NCBI GenBank assembly: GCA_006384855.1 | Contig: VCJN01002436.1 | Span: 372,001 to 436,000, forward strand | DNA length: 64,000 nt | Reading direction: 5' to 3' | Source of the DNA: Tetraselmis striata | Taxonomy: Eukaryota > Chlorophyta > Chlorodendrophyceae > Chlorodendrales > Chlorodendraceae | Shown: positions 14,401 to 25,353 of the stretch, in pieces | How positions within the stretch are numbered: the stretch's first letter is position 1 | Layout of the letters: each line of letters begins with the position of its first letter | The notes under the pieces: generated by a model | Seen by the model: only the letters and a program-made list of their open reading frames with translations | The model's database searches: none | What the model was told of the DNA's origin: nothing | Program-made: the position numbers and the translations under genes

Positions 14401-17400
14401 GGCAACTCAGGTTTGCGAGTCGGGATACTTTTTGCACCGAATCATCCTGTCGCACTGAAACAGGTACCGTTAACGTATGATTCTTGCGTCCCAAAGCGCA
14501 TTTTTTGGTCCTGACAGTCCTAGCTACTCCCCCCCCCCTCCTCCCGCCTGTGATGCGCAGAGCTATCCGGTCTTTAGAGTGGAGATCCTGAAGAATGTCA
14601 GCATTGCATGCGCGTGCGTGTTTGCGGTCACGCTGGTCATGCTGGCAAATGTGGCCTCGGCCATCCAGGTGCGACACAGTTCCCGTCACTCGGCAAGCTG
14701 CGCAGTACTACGTATGCTATGCATGCACAAATAGTACCCGGAGAATGGTTTCGGAGCATTTTCGACTACTGAATAGCTGCGCGTCATGGCCTTTGAAACA
14801 CCGCGCAGTATATATATTGTGAACCGAAACGGGGAGCTGCGGAAGCATGGGCAGATTATCGTCTCGTTGTGGTGCAGATGGTTTTCGGACATAGTTAGAC
14901 GCGTATGGCGTGTTGAATTAATAAACCAACTGTGAGACAGTCTCCACCTTTGGAGACAGCGATAAGGTGGTGTGCAGTGGTGGTGAAATGACAATATCCT
15001 TCGGTTTTTTTCAGAATTCAAATAAGTTGTTATACAAGGTGGCCGCACCGCTTATACCACACGGCAGCATTACATCGTACATATACTCGTATAGTCTCAG
15101 GGACACGTCGTACTAGTAAGTACTCGTACACATTGTACTCGTACTAACCCATAGTATATCGTACTCATTTGATTGTCCAACATTCCCCCCCCCCCCCCCC
15201 CCCCCCGGACATATATTCTGCCGGCATGAGGGTTTGAACTGATAACCTCTACGTTGGTATACCGTGGTGTAACAATTGAGGCGGTATGTGAATCAACGAG
15301 GCATCCACAGGACGTTGTCACACTACTACTGCTGCGCAGCATGGTTTCGGAGCATCGGCCGGTGCATGGAAGCATTGGGACGATGACATGTGTATGTTTA
15401 GAGACCGTAGTTTTGTTTTCTTGTGTGGGAAAAGGAGCCCTTGTGCAATGGGAGTAGTATTCCGACATAGTAGCATTTTGCGCGTTGGGGGACAACGTTG
15501 TCGAATACATGCCTTGGCGCGTCAGTCCACATCACAGCATGGTTTTGGAGCACCCACCGTTCATCTTCAATATATTTGACTAGCACGTAGGTGGCGTAAA
15601 TTTTCAATGGCGATGTCTGGCCGCGGGATGATTTGCAATATTCCTTTATACTCGAGTACTGGTACTACCTGGTACTACCATGGGGATATATACAATCATT
15701 GTACTCCTAACAAACAACGGGTGTGTATTTATTGTTAACGTAATGTCATCGCGGTGCATCGGTCCGCATTCCTGTATTGTTGTCTATTCAATACAATGCA
15801 CATGACCTTTCCCTTGATAAACGGGCAATGCCCAATGAAACCATGCCCTTTTTGCCGTCCGATATCGATTCGTAATGCGACTAAGATGCATCCTGTCAGT
15901 TTTCTTTCAAGAAAAGCCAAATTCGCGAGACATGACTTATTCTATTCTAATTGCCGAAACTACCATCATAATAGACCGGCGAGTCTGCGCCACATGCATA
16001 GATTGCAGGGTGGTTTTGGAGCGGAGCGGGTAATGATATCGAGGGGTCGCATTCACATATATGACCGTCATCTCTGTGCATTCCTGACTGTGCTGCCTGT
16101 GACGCTTGGGTTGGTTTCGACCACTGACAGGTGTTTTTGTGCGTCATTGCGGTGGACACCTGGCTTGTTGGCTTCATGGTGGGTACCTTTCTCGACAGCA
16201 TCAGGCGCCTTCGCCCGAATGATCTCCCGAGCCAGGTGGATTAGGTGGCCATACTGCAGGCTATGTGCGTCTGTGGTGGTCCCGGTGAACGATAATGCTG
16301 ACCTGTTGGCTGCCACGTTGCTCTCCACAGGGTATGGTGGGTCTCACCTACAACGCGGTGACCTGCATCAACATCGTCTTTGCCGTCGGCATCGCTGTGG
16401 ACTACACCATGCACATCACGCACGCGTTCCTCCACGCCCACGGCACGCGCCAGGTGCGCCACGCGTGGCTGCAACGCGCACCGCACATGCAGACAAGACA
16501 CAGCTGAAGCATCGCGCCACCCGACGATAAAAGCGCCGCTGAATTGACTTTGGATGACGTCCTGTGCCCCCCCCCCCCCCCGGCGGGAGCACAGGAGCGC
16601 GCTCGGGAGGCGCTGCACACCATGGGGCCCAGCGTCATGAACGGCGCGCTGTCGACCCTGATCGGAGTGATGGCGACCGCTGGCTCGTCGGTGCGCAACG
16701 CCACAATGCATATACACAACACCAGTCTAATTGTGTGTGAGTGTATCGGTACAACACGAATACGTACTTATGCAGGCGTACATGCATGTATATGCCGGCA
16801 ATGTCATCGCAAGTAGCTTTCTGGGTGCCACAGCGTATTGCGTACCGGGCAGAGAGGCTTACATTTCATTTCCACGTCCGTGGTATATTCGTGTTGTATT
16901 CGTGTATGCCAGGAAATCGAAATTTGTTGTAGGTATGTACTGGTATAGTTATAGGTGTATTTTATTGACACGATGTTAATAGTCAAAAAGTATGTTAATA
17001 GAAGTTAGTCCAGTGTAGGTAAATACATTGACACGTTTAGTCCAAATACGCTTTTGCAACATTGTTCACCCTTTCAATTCTCCAGGTTTAGCCTTCCCGT
17101 TTTTTGGGGACAGTTTGTATTGACTTCGGATCCTTGGGTCTTTAGGCTGTGGCCAATTATTTCAGTTAGGTAATGCGCCAACCTTCCGCGGTGGCTGCTG
17201 TTGGATGTTTATGGGCGCCGGTGCGGTGATAAAATAACCAGTAATGTGAATGTAAGGATATACCCGCCTACATACCGTTCAGAGACTGACATATGTGCGA
17301 AACTATAGCGGACATATAGATAGAAGCGAACCCCTTTGGTTGCATGAAAGCCCCCCTATTGCGTGTTTGCAACATAGGTGCGGCGGCCCTCGAGGCTGTA

Positions 17401-18284
17401 AATGTGCCGATGTACTTTTTGGGGCATGTGTACAGTTGCTGACAAAGTCGCGCGCAAGCTGCCACGCGCTTTGTCTGACGAGACATACTAACTTTCTTAG
17501 TACATTTCATTAATGGATATTGTGTCTCAGCATCCGTAATGTGCCTACAGGCGCAGTTTTCGGCACGCTTACATTCCCAAGGATCCGAAATCAATACGAA
17601 CGCCACTGTGCAACACGGGAATAAGGTATAATAACCTGGAAAATGGAAAGGGTGAACGATGGTGTAAACGGCGTATTTGGACTGAATGTGTCAATATGTA
17701 TATACCTACATTGGTCTTACTTATATTTTTAATACTTTTGGACTAATGATAACGTGTCAATGAAATATGATTATAATTATATATGAGTCGGTAGAACAAA
17801 TATTTATACATAAATACACTACTATTTAACGAACATGGCACGGACGTGGATTTGAAATGTACGCACAATCTGCCCGGTACGTACGCTGTGGTGATGCCGT
17901 CACACTTCGCGACGATGGACACCGCCTCTGGAGCACCGTCGCTAGCGCTGCAACTATCAGTAGATGCCCACTGATGAAATGTGCTTTTGGCGCCGGCAGG
18001 CATACGTCTTCCGGGTGTTCTTCCTGATGATGATGGCCACCACGATGGGAGCCGCCTTCTTCGGCCTGGCGTTTGTGCCCGCGCTGCTCTCTCTCGTGGG
18101 CAGCGGCATATCGGGCGGCGGCGGAAGTGCGGTCACTGGCGGGGCGGCGAGCGGCGGCACGGGCGCGTCGCCGACCCATGGCGACATCCCTCCCGGCGCC
18201 GATGAAGCTACCAAGAAGTCCACGGCCGCAGCTGCCGCAGACGAAGCGGGAGACGCTGGTCTGATCGCGGCGGCCGCCTCGTGA
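5401..18284 (+). CDS. Patched/RND-family membrane transporter (sterol-sensing domain type)
   Basis: This is a 12-TM Patched/Dispatched/NPC1-type protein, expected to export lipid or sterol using an ion gradient. Exons: 5401-5579, 6186-6328, 6789-6934, 7087-7152, 7251-7323, 7451-7518, 7625-7642, 8096-8269, 8365-8578, 8719-8861, 9356-9517, 9619-9699, 10046-10225, 10851-10913, 10969-11103, 11351-11472, 11784-11823, 12542-12690, 12928-13035, 13481-13589, 13977-14051, 14561-14668, 16131-16178, 16331-16453, 16595-16690, 18000-18284. They sum to 3108 nt (1035 residues) with every junction in phase. The N-terminal part reads RFFLGLG...LREESRPEYLYTPQ then FYEENFPY, typical of Patched. The two proton-relay motifs are VGLGVDDAF (Asp387-388, TM4) and VGIAVDYTM (Asp892, TM10). 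Exons 8 and 20 seem to use GC donors (inferred from phase); exon 7 is only 18 nt. The start is the first in-frame ATG and its phase-2 donor fits exon 2. It has an Ala/Gly-rich C-terminal tail. Confidence 0.85.
13226..13331. repeat. Small TIR element (MITE-like), 106 bp
   Basis: It begins with ATGGTTTCGGAGCA and ends with the exact inverse, giving perfect 14-bp terminal inverted repeats. Inside is a hairpin, GGTTTGCAA / TTGCAAACC, with an 8-base loop. It lies in an intron of the Patched-like gene. A relative is at 21642-21731. Confidence 0.7.
14745..14758 (+). repeat. Isolated copy of the ATGGTTTCGGAGCA end
   Basis: An exact 14-base match to the terminal repeat of the 13226-13331 element, without a visible opposite end nearby. 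Similar lone copies: 15341-15354 (exact), 15539-15552 (one change), 16010-16023 (three changes) and 18884-18897 (exact). All are in the same orientation. Confidence 0.55.
16964..17761. mobile_element. DNA transposon with long terminal inverted repeats (non-autonomous)
   Basis: About 798 bp. Bases 16964-17150 match the inverse of 17572-17761 with scattered differences, so the terminal inverted repeats are close to 190 bp. The outer ends read ATTGACACG and CGTGTCAAT. The central 420 bp has no ORF worth naming, so this looks non-autonomous. No clear target duplication was seen. It sits in the last intron of the Patched-like gene, between exons 16595-16690 and 18000-18284, and accounts for much of that intron's length. 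Confidence 0.7.
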
Positions 18285-19280
18285 TACAGGGGGGCGCGAG
18301 GCGAATCTGGCGGGCTGCGCTTTTAGCAGTAGTACATCGGGGTTGCTAATATTGGCTCATACTATATCGGTGACCAGTGCTGCGTGAGCACGTACTGTGG
18401 CTGATTTGCAACGACCACCTATACTACACTCTCCCGGAATGACGGGTTGCCGCGCCACTTAGTGTGCCAATTTCGTCGTTCCTGATGTCCACCTCACAAT
18501 CCTGATGTGTTGCCATATCATTGCGCATCCTCAGCATTGCTGACTCATCATCAATGATGTCATCGCTGGTAAGTCTGCGTGCGTGGAGAAGTATACAGCC
18601 CATATCGCGCGGTCATAATCAAATTGTCTCATTTGAACGGACCACTGCTGCTCTCCGAAATAGTGGCATGTGTATTACTGTGGTTTTCAAGCTACTGCGA
18701 GCGGCTTTGGTACTTCCCTTTATTGTGGCTATACACAGAATTGGTTGTTGTAGACTATACATGACCTACACTGGCATGTATGGTCCGTCCATACGGGCAA
18801 TATATAAGCAATGCCGCTCGCCGCTCGTGGTCGCTTGAAGACCAGCACAATAGTAGGGACGCCAATGCGGCGGTGTACAAATAATGGTTTCGGAGCAGCC
18901 GTTGTAGTATGGCGACAATCCAACCGTGACGAACTACTAATACCACTACTGGTAGTATCGTATCATCATACTACTATTACTACCGTTTCGCGGCTGCGGC
19001 TTGCGCAGACTGGCCTTACTAATACAATAAACGACACCTCGATGCAGCTTTTCTAGCACATTTTATATAACGGTAAAGTTGCAGAGAAACTGACAGGCAC
19101 GGCCAGCCACTCTGCGACTGGATATACATGTAATATCCACCTACTTGTCCATATGGGCGTCGCCTTGGTGTTTTTGACTGCACTGATGATGCGGTCACAA
19201 CAACGTCACGAGTAGCAAGATAGGCGGTAATCCTCCCACTACCCTAACATCGGCACGAATGCGTACTTGTCATGCTTGCC

Positions 19281-19400
19281 AACCCAAGGATCCAAAATCA
19301 GTACTAGCTGCCTTTATGCAACACGGGAATAAGGTTCGATCCGGAAAATAGGATATTATAGGGTAGTGCACGATGTTGGAAATGGCGTATTTGAACTCAA
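19281..19400 (+). repeat. Solo end of the long-TIR transposon
   Basis: It runs parallel to 17572-17700: CCCAAGGATCC, then ATGCAACACGGGAATAAGG, then GGCGTATTTG, with point differences and small gaps. Only one end is present, so it is a fragment or a deleted copy of the element at 16964-17761. Confidence 0.6.
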
Positions 19401-19408
19401 CATGCCCA

Positions 19409-19540
19409 AAACTGAAATTTGAAATGGGAATTGATTACAACGTGCTAGCCTGCTGCTCTCCACCGTCGAGACTGAGTTCTTCTTAGGGCCAGCTATCTAT
19501 AACCGAAGTAGGGAACACTAGGTGTGATTACAGCTCAAGC
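19409..19540 (+). repeat. Dispersed repeat, copy 1
   Basis: It matches 41930-42058 in the same orientation, best over GGGAACACTAGGTGT, then ATTACAGCTCAAGCT, with small gaps before that. No terminal repeats or ORF are visible; the family is unknown. Confidence 0.6.
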
Positions 19541-20183
19541 TACCGGGGCTTCTCTTCCGTTTCCAAGCTTTCCGTGAGACGGCTGCCCTGTTTAGCATCA
19601 AAGACTAAGTATGAACACAGTTGTTAGAAGTTTCAAACTAAATGCGCCCGTCGCATGCAGTCCTCTGAAGGCCAGGTGGAGCTTGCACTAAAGGTTCCCA
19701 AAGAAATCGACTTACAACGCAATGACTACTGTCTAGTGCCTCCGCCAACAACAGCCGGGTTGTCATGAGCGCCGGGCCCGCCACAGGCTGCGCGTAACGG
19801 CTAACTATCCACCTGACTACGGCGGCCCCTTCCTCCTGAATGCCCTGGGAACCCTAATAGAGGTTCCGATGCCCCTCCTAGGGTTCGCACCATGGGCGCG
19901 TCGGCACCACTAGTTCGAGCATACCTGTACCTACAGGCAAAGTCCTTGTCGCGTACAGGTACCAGTACTTGCACCAGCACTGGTAGCTTGCGACTCGGAG
20001 CTCTGTTTGGGCCGGGGTTTGCGCGGGGACGATGCCACGGAGGCCTAGCTGGTTCGGCGAGGAGCGGGCCAAAGCGCAGATACACGCCGGATCAATTCGT
20101 CAACAGGCCATAATTCCAGCCGATAAGGCAAACCAAGTGCATGAGTCCATCGTATACATCATACTCGAACTACTCCAGATAGT

Positions 20184-23100
20184 CTACGCCGGTGCCGGCA
20201 TGCTGTCGGCCGGGGCTGCAGGCGCCGGGTTGGCGGCCCCCCGCCAGACGCCCTCCGCCTGCAGCCCCTTCACAAAGGAGGCGATGTAGTTCACGCGCAG
20301 GTCGTCGTTGAGCGACCACCGGCCGCTGAGCGGGTTGTACGTCATGCCTGCGCGGCGACAATGGGGTCGGCCGATCGCCCCGGGGGGGGGGGGGGGGGGG
20401 GGGCATCAGCATGGCGACACCAGACAAGCAGCTCGCCCACTGCCTTTTTGATTGAACCCAACTGTTTCCTTATATGATAGTTATTATTTTATGAAATCTA
20501 AGATAAGTATTAAATTGTATAAAGGAAGGTCTTTGATTTTACCTTTCTCTTTTATAGAGAATGGGAATATTGCATTTGTTTATAAATGCATCTTTTTTCA
20601 ACTCAAGGAATCTTAACTTTTAAATTTCACAAATACTGAAAGTTCTTTTAGGGAATAGAACAGAAAAGATTTTTTGTTTGGTAATAAAAGGTAAAAAAAC
20701 TCATCAATAATGATAAATCATTTCACCCCTCTTTCAATCTTACAGTTTAAAATATCTTCATTCTTTTCAAACTTATCCGATAAGAATAAATCGTTGCGAC
20801 CCGTGTTCCGCCACACCAAGTATGCCGGTACATTCCTTGTCCGCTCGGTCGAGCGGCGGTCTCCGGTACAAGAGGTCCCGGGTTCGAGTCCTGGTTCTCA
20901 CACAAGGGGCAATGTCGACCCGGTGGTGCGTCCCAGGTTTACCTGGTTGATAATGCATTGGCCCTTATTCGCGGTTCGAATGAGGCAATGGTCTGGGGGT
21001 ATACAGGGTACCGGTATGCATGCCAGACCTGCGACTGCAGTTGGCGCAGGAGGTCAAGTAGTGCCGGGGCGGCTTCGGCCGATGACTCGGGCGACCATTA
21101 CTTGTACTTCACTTTTTCCAAGTGTGCCCAACCCATTTTATGTGGCATCTTTAGGGTTTAGCACAAGGGCTATGTTCGGGGTTGGTTTCAAGATAAATGT
21201 GAGGCTTTAGGGCTGTAGGGCGTCTAGATTTTTAAAAGGGTCTAGTAATATGTTTCAGGATTTTAGGGCTTAGGGTTCCCAGTACACGCCAGGATTGGAA
21301 AAGGCTAATGAGACGGGGCAGATGCAGCGTGGATAGTTCCGCCAGTGAGGGCATTCGCAGACACGGTCCCGGACGAGAGGGCAGCCGCACCTGCCATCTG
21401 GGCGAGCTCCAGGCCGCCCCCCTCCACCATCAGGGTGAGCTCCTCTGTGGCACACAGACCCACACACACACACAGGATCAGCCCTGCCTGGGGGTGGGGG
21501 GGCGGGGGGGGGGGGCGGGGGGAGATGTCGTCAAGCAGCAGGCTGCACAGATGGCTGATGAACACCGAATCGAATCGACCCGGGAGGCGCGGTGACGGCT
21601 CCGACCGAATGCCGTCTGGATTCGAAATGCGATGGGGCGGTGTGGTTTCGGAGCATTTCAGGGTTTTGGGTCGCTGAATGCGGTTTAGTAGTCGGGTTGC
21701 AAGCAAACCCAGCGGAATGCTCCGAAACCATAGAGAACCGGATCAACATTGTGTGGTATCAAGGTACGGGCGCGGACTCGCGTACAATAAGTGCCCTCAT
21801 GATAAGCCTCAAATTGGGCTTGCATGCAACCTGTAAGAGCGTTCGCTATAGCTTTGTCAAGATTTGACCTCTGGCAGGTATCAGTAGGGCAGGTTCTTTT
21901 TGGCGGTGTTTGTTTCACCGCGTCTGCACCCGTAATCAGAGTCAAAGACGATATTTATCCGCGGACTGTATCTGTTTCTCCGGTATACAGGTGCTGACGT
22001 GCCTACAAGCCCTACAAACCCTTATGATAAGCCTCAAATAGGGCTTGCTAGAGACCCATAAGAACATCTGCAGCTATAGTTCCGCTACAGATTCGTCTAC
22101 ATTTGACCTCTTGCAGGCAGGACGGGGTAGTTCTCATTCGCAGTGTTATGTTATCATTGCCGCGTCGGCACCCGTACCGGCATGTATGTATATCATAAAT
22201 AAATAAGCAAGAAGAAATATGAGTATAAACATAAACACCATAGAGCGCCGGATCAACATCGAGTGCAGATTCAAGGCGTCATTACATTGTGGTGCCCCCC
22301 CCCCCCCCCCCCCCGCCCCCCACACCAAACAAACTCCCCTTCTCCCATTCCACGGTTCACTATCGAGTGCGTGGAGATGCGGCTGCGCTTGAGGGCGGAA
22401 CCATCCCCTCGATGGGATCAAAACCCCTCGGCAGGATTCAGACGGCAATGCGCACCCGCACAACAGCAGCAGTATTAAACATGGTGGGCGCCAGGGCAGA
22501 GCCGGTGGCCGGGATGGGGGGCTGGGGTGGGGGGGGGGGGGGGGGGGGTCTCGCCGTCCCGCCCCGGCCGTGGCGCTCACCGGGCGTGACGAAGCGCTCC
22601 CAGTCGTGCGTGCCGCGCGGGACGAGCCCCGTGATGTACTCCGCCCCCACGATGGCCACCACGTACGCCAGCGGGGTGCGGTTCATCGTGGACATCACCA
22701 GCTTCCCGCCCATCTGGACCCGCCGGCAGGCGAGGAGCGCAAAGTGAGACGACGCCTCGCGCCGGATACCCCCAAGCGCTGAGACGCTACTGGGTGATTG
22801 GATGGGGAGGGCGTGCTGGCTGCGGGCGCGGCGTGGCCTTGCTACCTTGGTGAGGTCCCCCAGGCCGGCGCAGAACTCGTCCGGGTTGCGCACGTGCTCC
22901 ACCACCTCGAGGCACATCACGGCGTCAAACTGGCGGCCGGCCGCCACGAGCTCCTCCACCGTGGCGGCCTCGTACTGCACGCGGCCCGCCACGAGCGGGT
23001 CCGCCGCCGCGTGCAGGCGCGCGATGCGGATGTTGCGCTCCGTCGCGTCGATGCCCGTCACCGTGGCGCCCATGCGCGCGAGCGACTCCGTGAGCAGGCC

Positions 23101-24610
23101 GCCGCCGCAGCCGACGTCCGCGACGGTGAGCCCCTCCAGCGGCTCCGGCACGTCGGGGTCCAGCCTGCGCAGCCGCATGACCACCACTGAGCCGGGATGT
23201 CCTACGGGGGCATGCTTTGGAGTTCACCCAATTGCCACCTGTGACGTCTGCTCAATCGCGCGGTCACCGGGATGAGAGAGCACCCGAGGTGAGAGAGCAC
23301 CCAAGGCGTATCTGTCATGATTACCCAGGGCGAGAGTGGGAGGTGGTGACGGTGGTCCACATCCCACTCTCGCCGGTACTATGTAACGACAGTGCAAAGC
23401 ATTGGAGGGAGGCACTGTGTGTGCCGATTCTACCCCCAAAAACACATCGCCGCCTCAAACGGCATCGCTCGGACAGCGCTACATGCAAGTTGGCTGTTGG
23501 AGAGTGTGCAGATGCTGCTCCCCGGGGATCCTGGCTATGCCCGCAGACGGCGCGTCGCAAGACGCGACCACATCGAGGTCCGTGATGCCCTTTGTACTCT
23601 CGACATCCATCCCCGTCGCAGTCTAGTTGCCGCCTGCCGGGGCTCAGATGATGCATGCCCCCGCTCTTCCCCAGAAGGGGCAGGAGGGACGGGTCGGGGG
23701 AGGGGGGGGGGGGGGGGGGGGGCTGACCGGAAGTGGGCGCAGAGGTTCTGCCGGATGAAGCGGCAGCGGATGGGGTTCATGGAGTGCAGCATGGAGAAGG
23801 GGCCGTCAGGGCGCCACCACTCCTCCGCCAGCGCGCCGAACTTGGCGGTCTCCTCGGGGTCCACGCTCGAGTCGAAATCCATGGAGCCGGAGGCGGCCTC
23901 CCTCTCCTCCTCCTGCTTGCTGTGCCGACCCCTGGGCGGCGCGCCGCGTTGCCTCAGCTCCGGGCTGCTGTGCACTGCTTGTATGTGCTGAGGGATCTGT
24001 CTCACCCCACGCGCGCGGGCAATGTACTGCGTACACGCGCCTCCGAGCTGCCCGCCCCAAAACACCCTGAATCACACCCAAGGCCGCATGCATGCGACGC
24101 GGGGCGAGTTTGCTGCGTATACATCTGGACAATGCCATCCGGCCACTCTGAGCAGCAAAGGAACCCTCTCCTGCGATTGAAGTAGTCATAAGCTTGCTGG
24201 CACTGGCGAAACGTAGATGTCCCGCCGCAGAGATGCGTGCCGGCGCTCTCACACTGAGATTGGCATTGCCCGGGTGAATCATCCACGCCGTGTCTTTCGC
24301 GGGGCGGGTCCACCGGTACACACATTCGACATATATCGGAGCCAGCCGCGTTTCCAGCCAACCACCACACGAATTGCGGCTAGGGGAACAAGTAGCTGCA
24401 CATCCGGCCTCACCTGGCAGGGACGCTGCTGCCAAATGCGCGGCATCCCAGAAGGAATTCGGAGAACTGCTGATCTCCCAGGCGGATGCTTGGTGCGGTG
24501 GGTAGCGGCGCGGCCCAGGGGGTGGGGAGCGCTGTGGTGGCGGTGAGTGGCGCAACGGGTGCACAGCAACGGGAGAGCAGCCGCGCGGACCCGCGGCGGA
24601 GGGCCGCCAT
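20184..24610 (-). CDS. COQ3: Ubiquinone biosynthesis O-methyltransferase, mitochondrial
   Basis: COQ3 (UbiG in bacteria) makes both O-methylations of the ubiquinone ring with S-adenosylmethionine, on the matrix side of the inner mitochondrial membrane. Exons (minus strand): 24414-24610, 23728-23967, 22846-23164, 22581-22713, 21391-21444, 20184-20347; 1107 nt, 368 residues, all junctions in phase. Exon 1 is an Arg/Ala-rich, acid-poor leader typical of mitochondrial targeting. Exon 2 has the family's DPEETAKF...WW...FSMLHSMNP block. Exon 3 has SAM motif I, ADVGCGGGLLTES (about residues 161-173), and MCLEVVEHV. Exons 4 to 6 give STMNRTPLAY, GTHDWERFVTPEELTLM and GMTYNPLSGRWSL, all family hallmarks. 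Intron 5 (about 1 kb) carries a MITE-like element's neighbours and AT-rich foreign-looking DNA; introns 2, 4 and 5 carry long C runs. Length and order match plant COQ3 closely. Confidence 0.93.
20440..20800. other. AT-rich island inside COQ3 intron 5
   Basis: About 360 bases of markedly low GC (my estimate is under one third) inside otherwise GC-rich DNA. It has many A and T runs, one frame open for about 40 codons, and no gene I recognise. Its composition resembles organelle DNA, so a nuclear insert of plastid or mitochondrial origin is possible but unproven. Confidence 0.4.
20834..20906 (+). repeat. tRNA-like remnant (SINE head or degenerate tRNA)
   Basis: It has a D-arm-like stretch, GCTCGGTCGAGCGG, and a perfect B box, GGTTCGAGTCC, inside a five-pair T arm (CCGGG/CCTGG). 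The 3' acceptor strand TTCTCAC has no matching 5' strand upstream and the anticodon arm is poor, so this is not a working tRNA. It may be the promoter part of a SINE. Confidence 0.4.
21642..21731. repeat. Small TIR element (MITE-like), 90 bp
   Basis: Ends GTGGTTTCGGAGCA and TGCTCCGAAACCAT, inverted repeats with one mismatch. The right half resembles the 13226 element (TTGCAA...AAACC...AGC). It lies in COQ3 intron 4, between exons 21391-21444 and 22581-22713. Confidence 0.65.
21729..22290 (+). repeat. Imperfect intron duplication
   Basis: The block ATGATAAGCCTCAAAT...GGGCTTGC at about 21798 recurs at about 22022, including a shared TTTGACCTC.TGCAGG / TTTGACCTCTGGCAGG and a later GCACCCGTA. 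A second shared block, CCGGATCAACAT, stands at about 21739 and again at about 22249. This is an old tandem or segmental duplication inside COQ3 intron 4. Confidence 0.5.
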
Positions 24611-25353
24611 CCTGTGCGCCGCCGCTTGGGGTAATAGTGAGGCCGGGCCGCTGTCACAGGGTGGCGAGGCTGCAGGAGGTATACTGAGCTTGTGGTGACC
24701 CGCTCGCTGGGTTAGTTGGGGGAGTGTAGCCCCGCAGGTGACGTCGCTCTGTGGTCGGCTTACCGTCGACGCTTCTGGTGTTCCAGAACGACGCCCCCTG
24801 CTGATAAATAACGCGACGGTGTTTTTAATCAGGTTTAGGGTTTAACACCGATTAAGAAATCCCCCCCCCCCCCCTGTCTTGCTGAGCCTCGCCGTTTGCT
24901 GAATCAGCCGCCAGGTTATAGAAACCCGCCTGAACCCCGCTTAAACCCCGCTCCCATTCGCTGCCCGTGTCACGAACCCGCCTCACACTCTACAGCAGGT
25001 ACTCGAACGAACCCCCCCCCCCCCCCCCCCCCCCGCTTCACTCCAGATGCCTGTCGCCGTTTGCTGAATTGGCATACAGGCAGCCTCTAGGTTATAGAAA
25101 CCTGCCGAATCCCTCTACAGCACTTTCTGACCAGACGTGGCGCCCGGGTAGTAACCAAACTACCCATCACGCAGCATAATTCACAGTAAGTATAAGCCCA
25201 TCGCTGTGTTGGACTTCGTCCTCGTCGGAACCTCCCTCGCCATCGCGCCCTCCAGACTCTCACTCCAATTCAGGGTCTGCCTCCTCGATACGCTGCATAC
25301 GGACCAGACGTGGCGCCCGGGTAGTGACCAAACTACCCATCACGCATCATAAT
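24611..25353. other. COQ3 upstream region with repeats
   Basis: No gene seen. It holds two C runs (24861-24874 and 25012-25034), a TTTAGGGTTTA telomere-like scrap at about 24834, and a direct duplication of about 50 bp containing GACCAGACGTGGCGCCCGGG (near 25130 and again near 25301). The COQ3 promoter should lie just upstream of 24610. Confidence 0.45.

Larger units (their letters stand above)
18285..20183. other. Intergenic region between convergent genes
   Basis: It lies between the Patched stop (18284) and the COQ3 stop (20184), so it holds both 3' UTRs. It contains a lone end of the long-TIR element (19281-19400), a dispersed repeat (19409-19540) shared with 41930-42058, and a lone MITE end at 18884. 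No ORF here has recognisable content. Confidence 0.6.

Noticed and set aside
20834-20906. A functional tRNA gene
   Set aside because: B box and T arm are good, but the acceptor stem lacks its 5' strand and the anticodon arm does not pair.
21145-21275. Interstitial telomere repeat (TTTAGGG scraps)
   Set aside because: Only isolated, irregular TTTAGGG copies; no tandem run.
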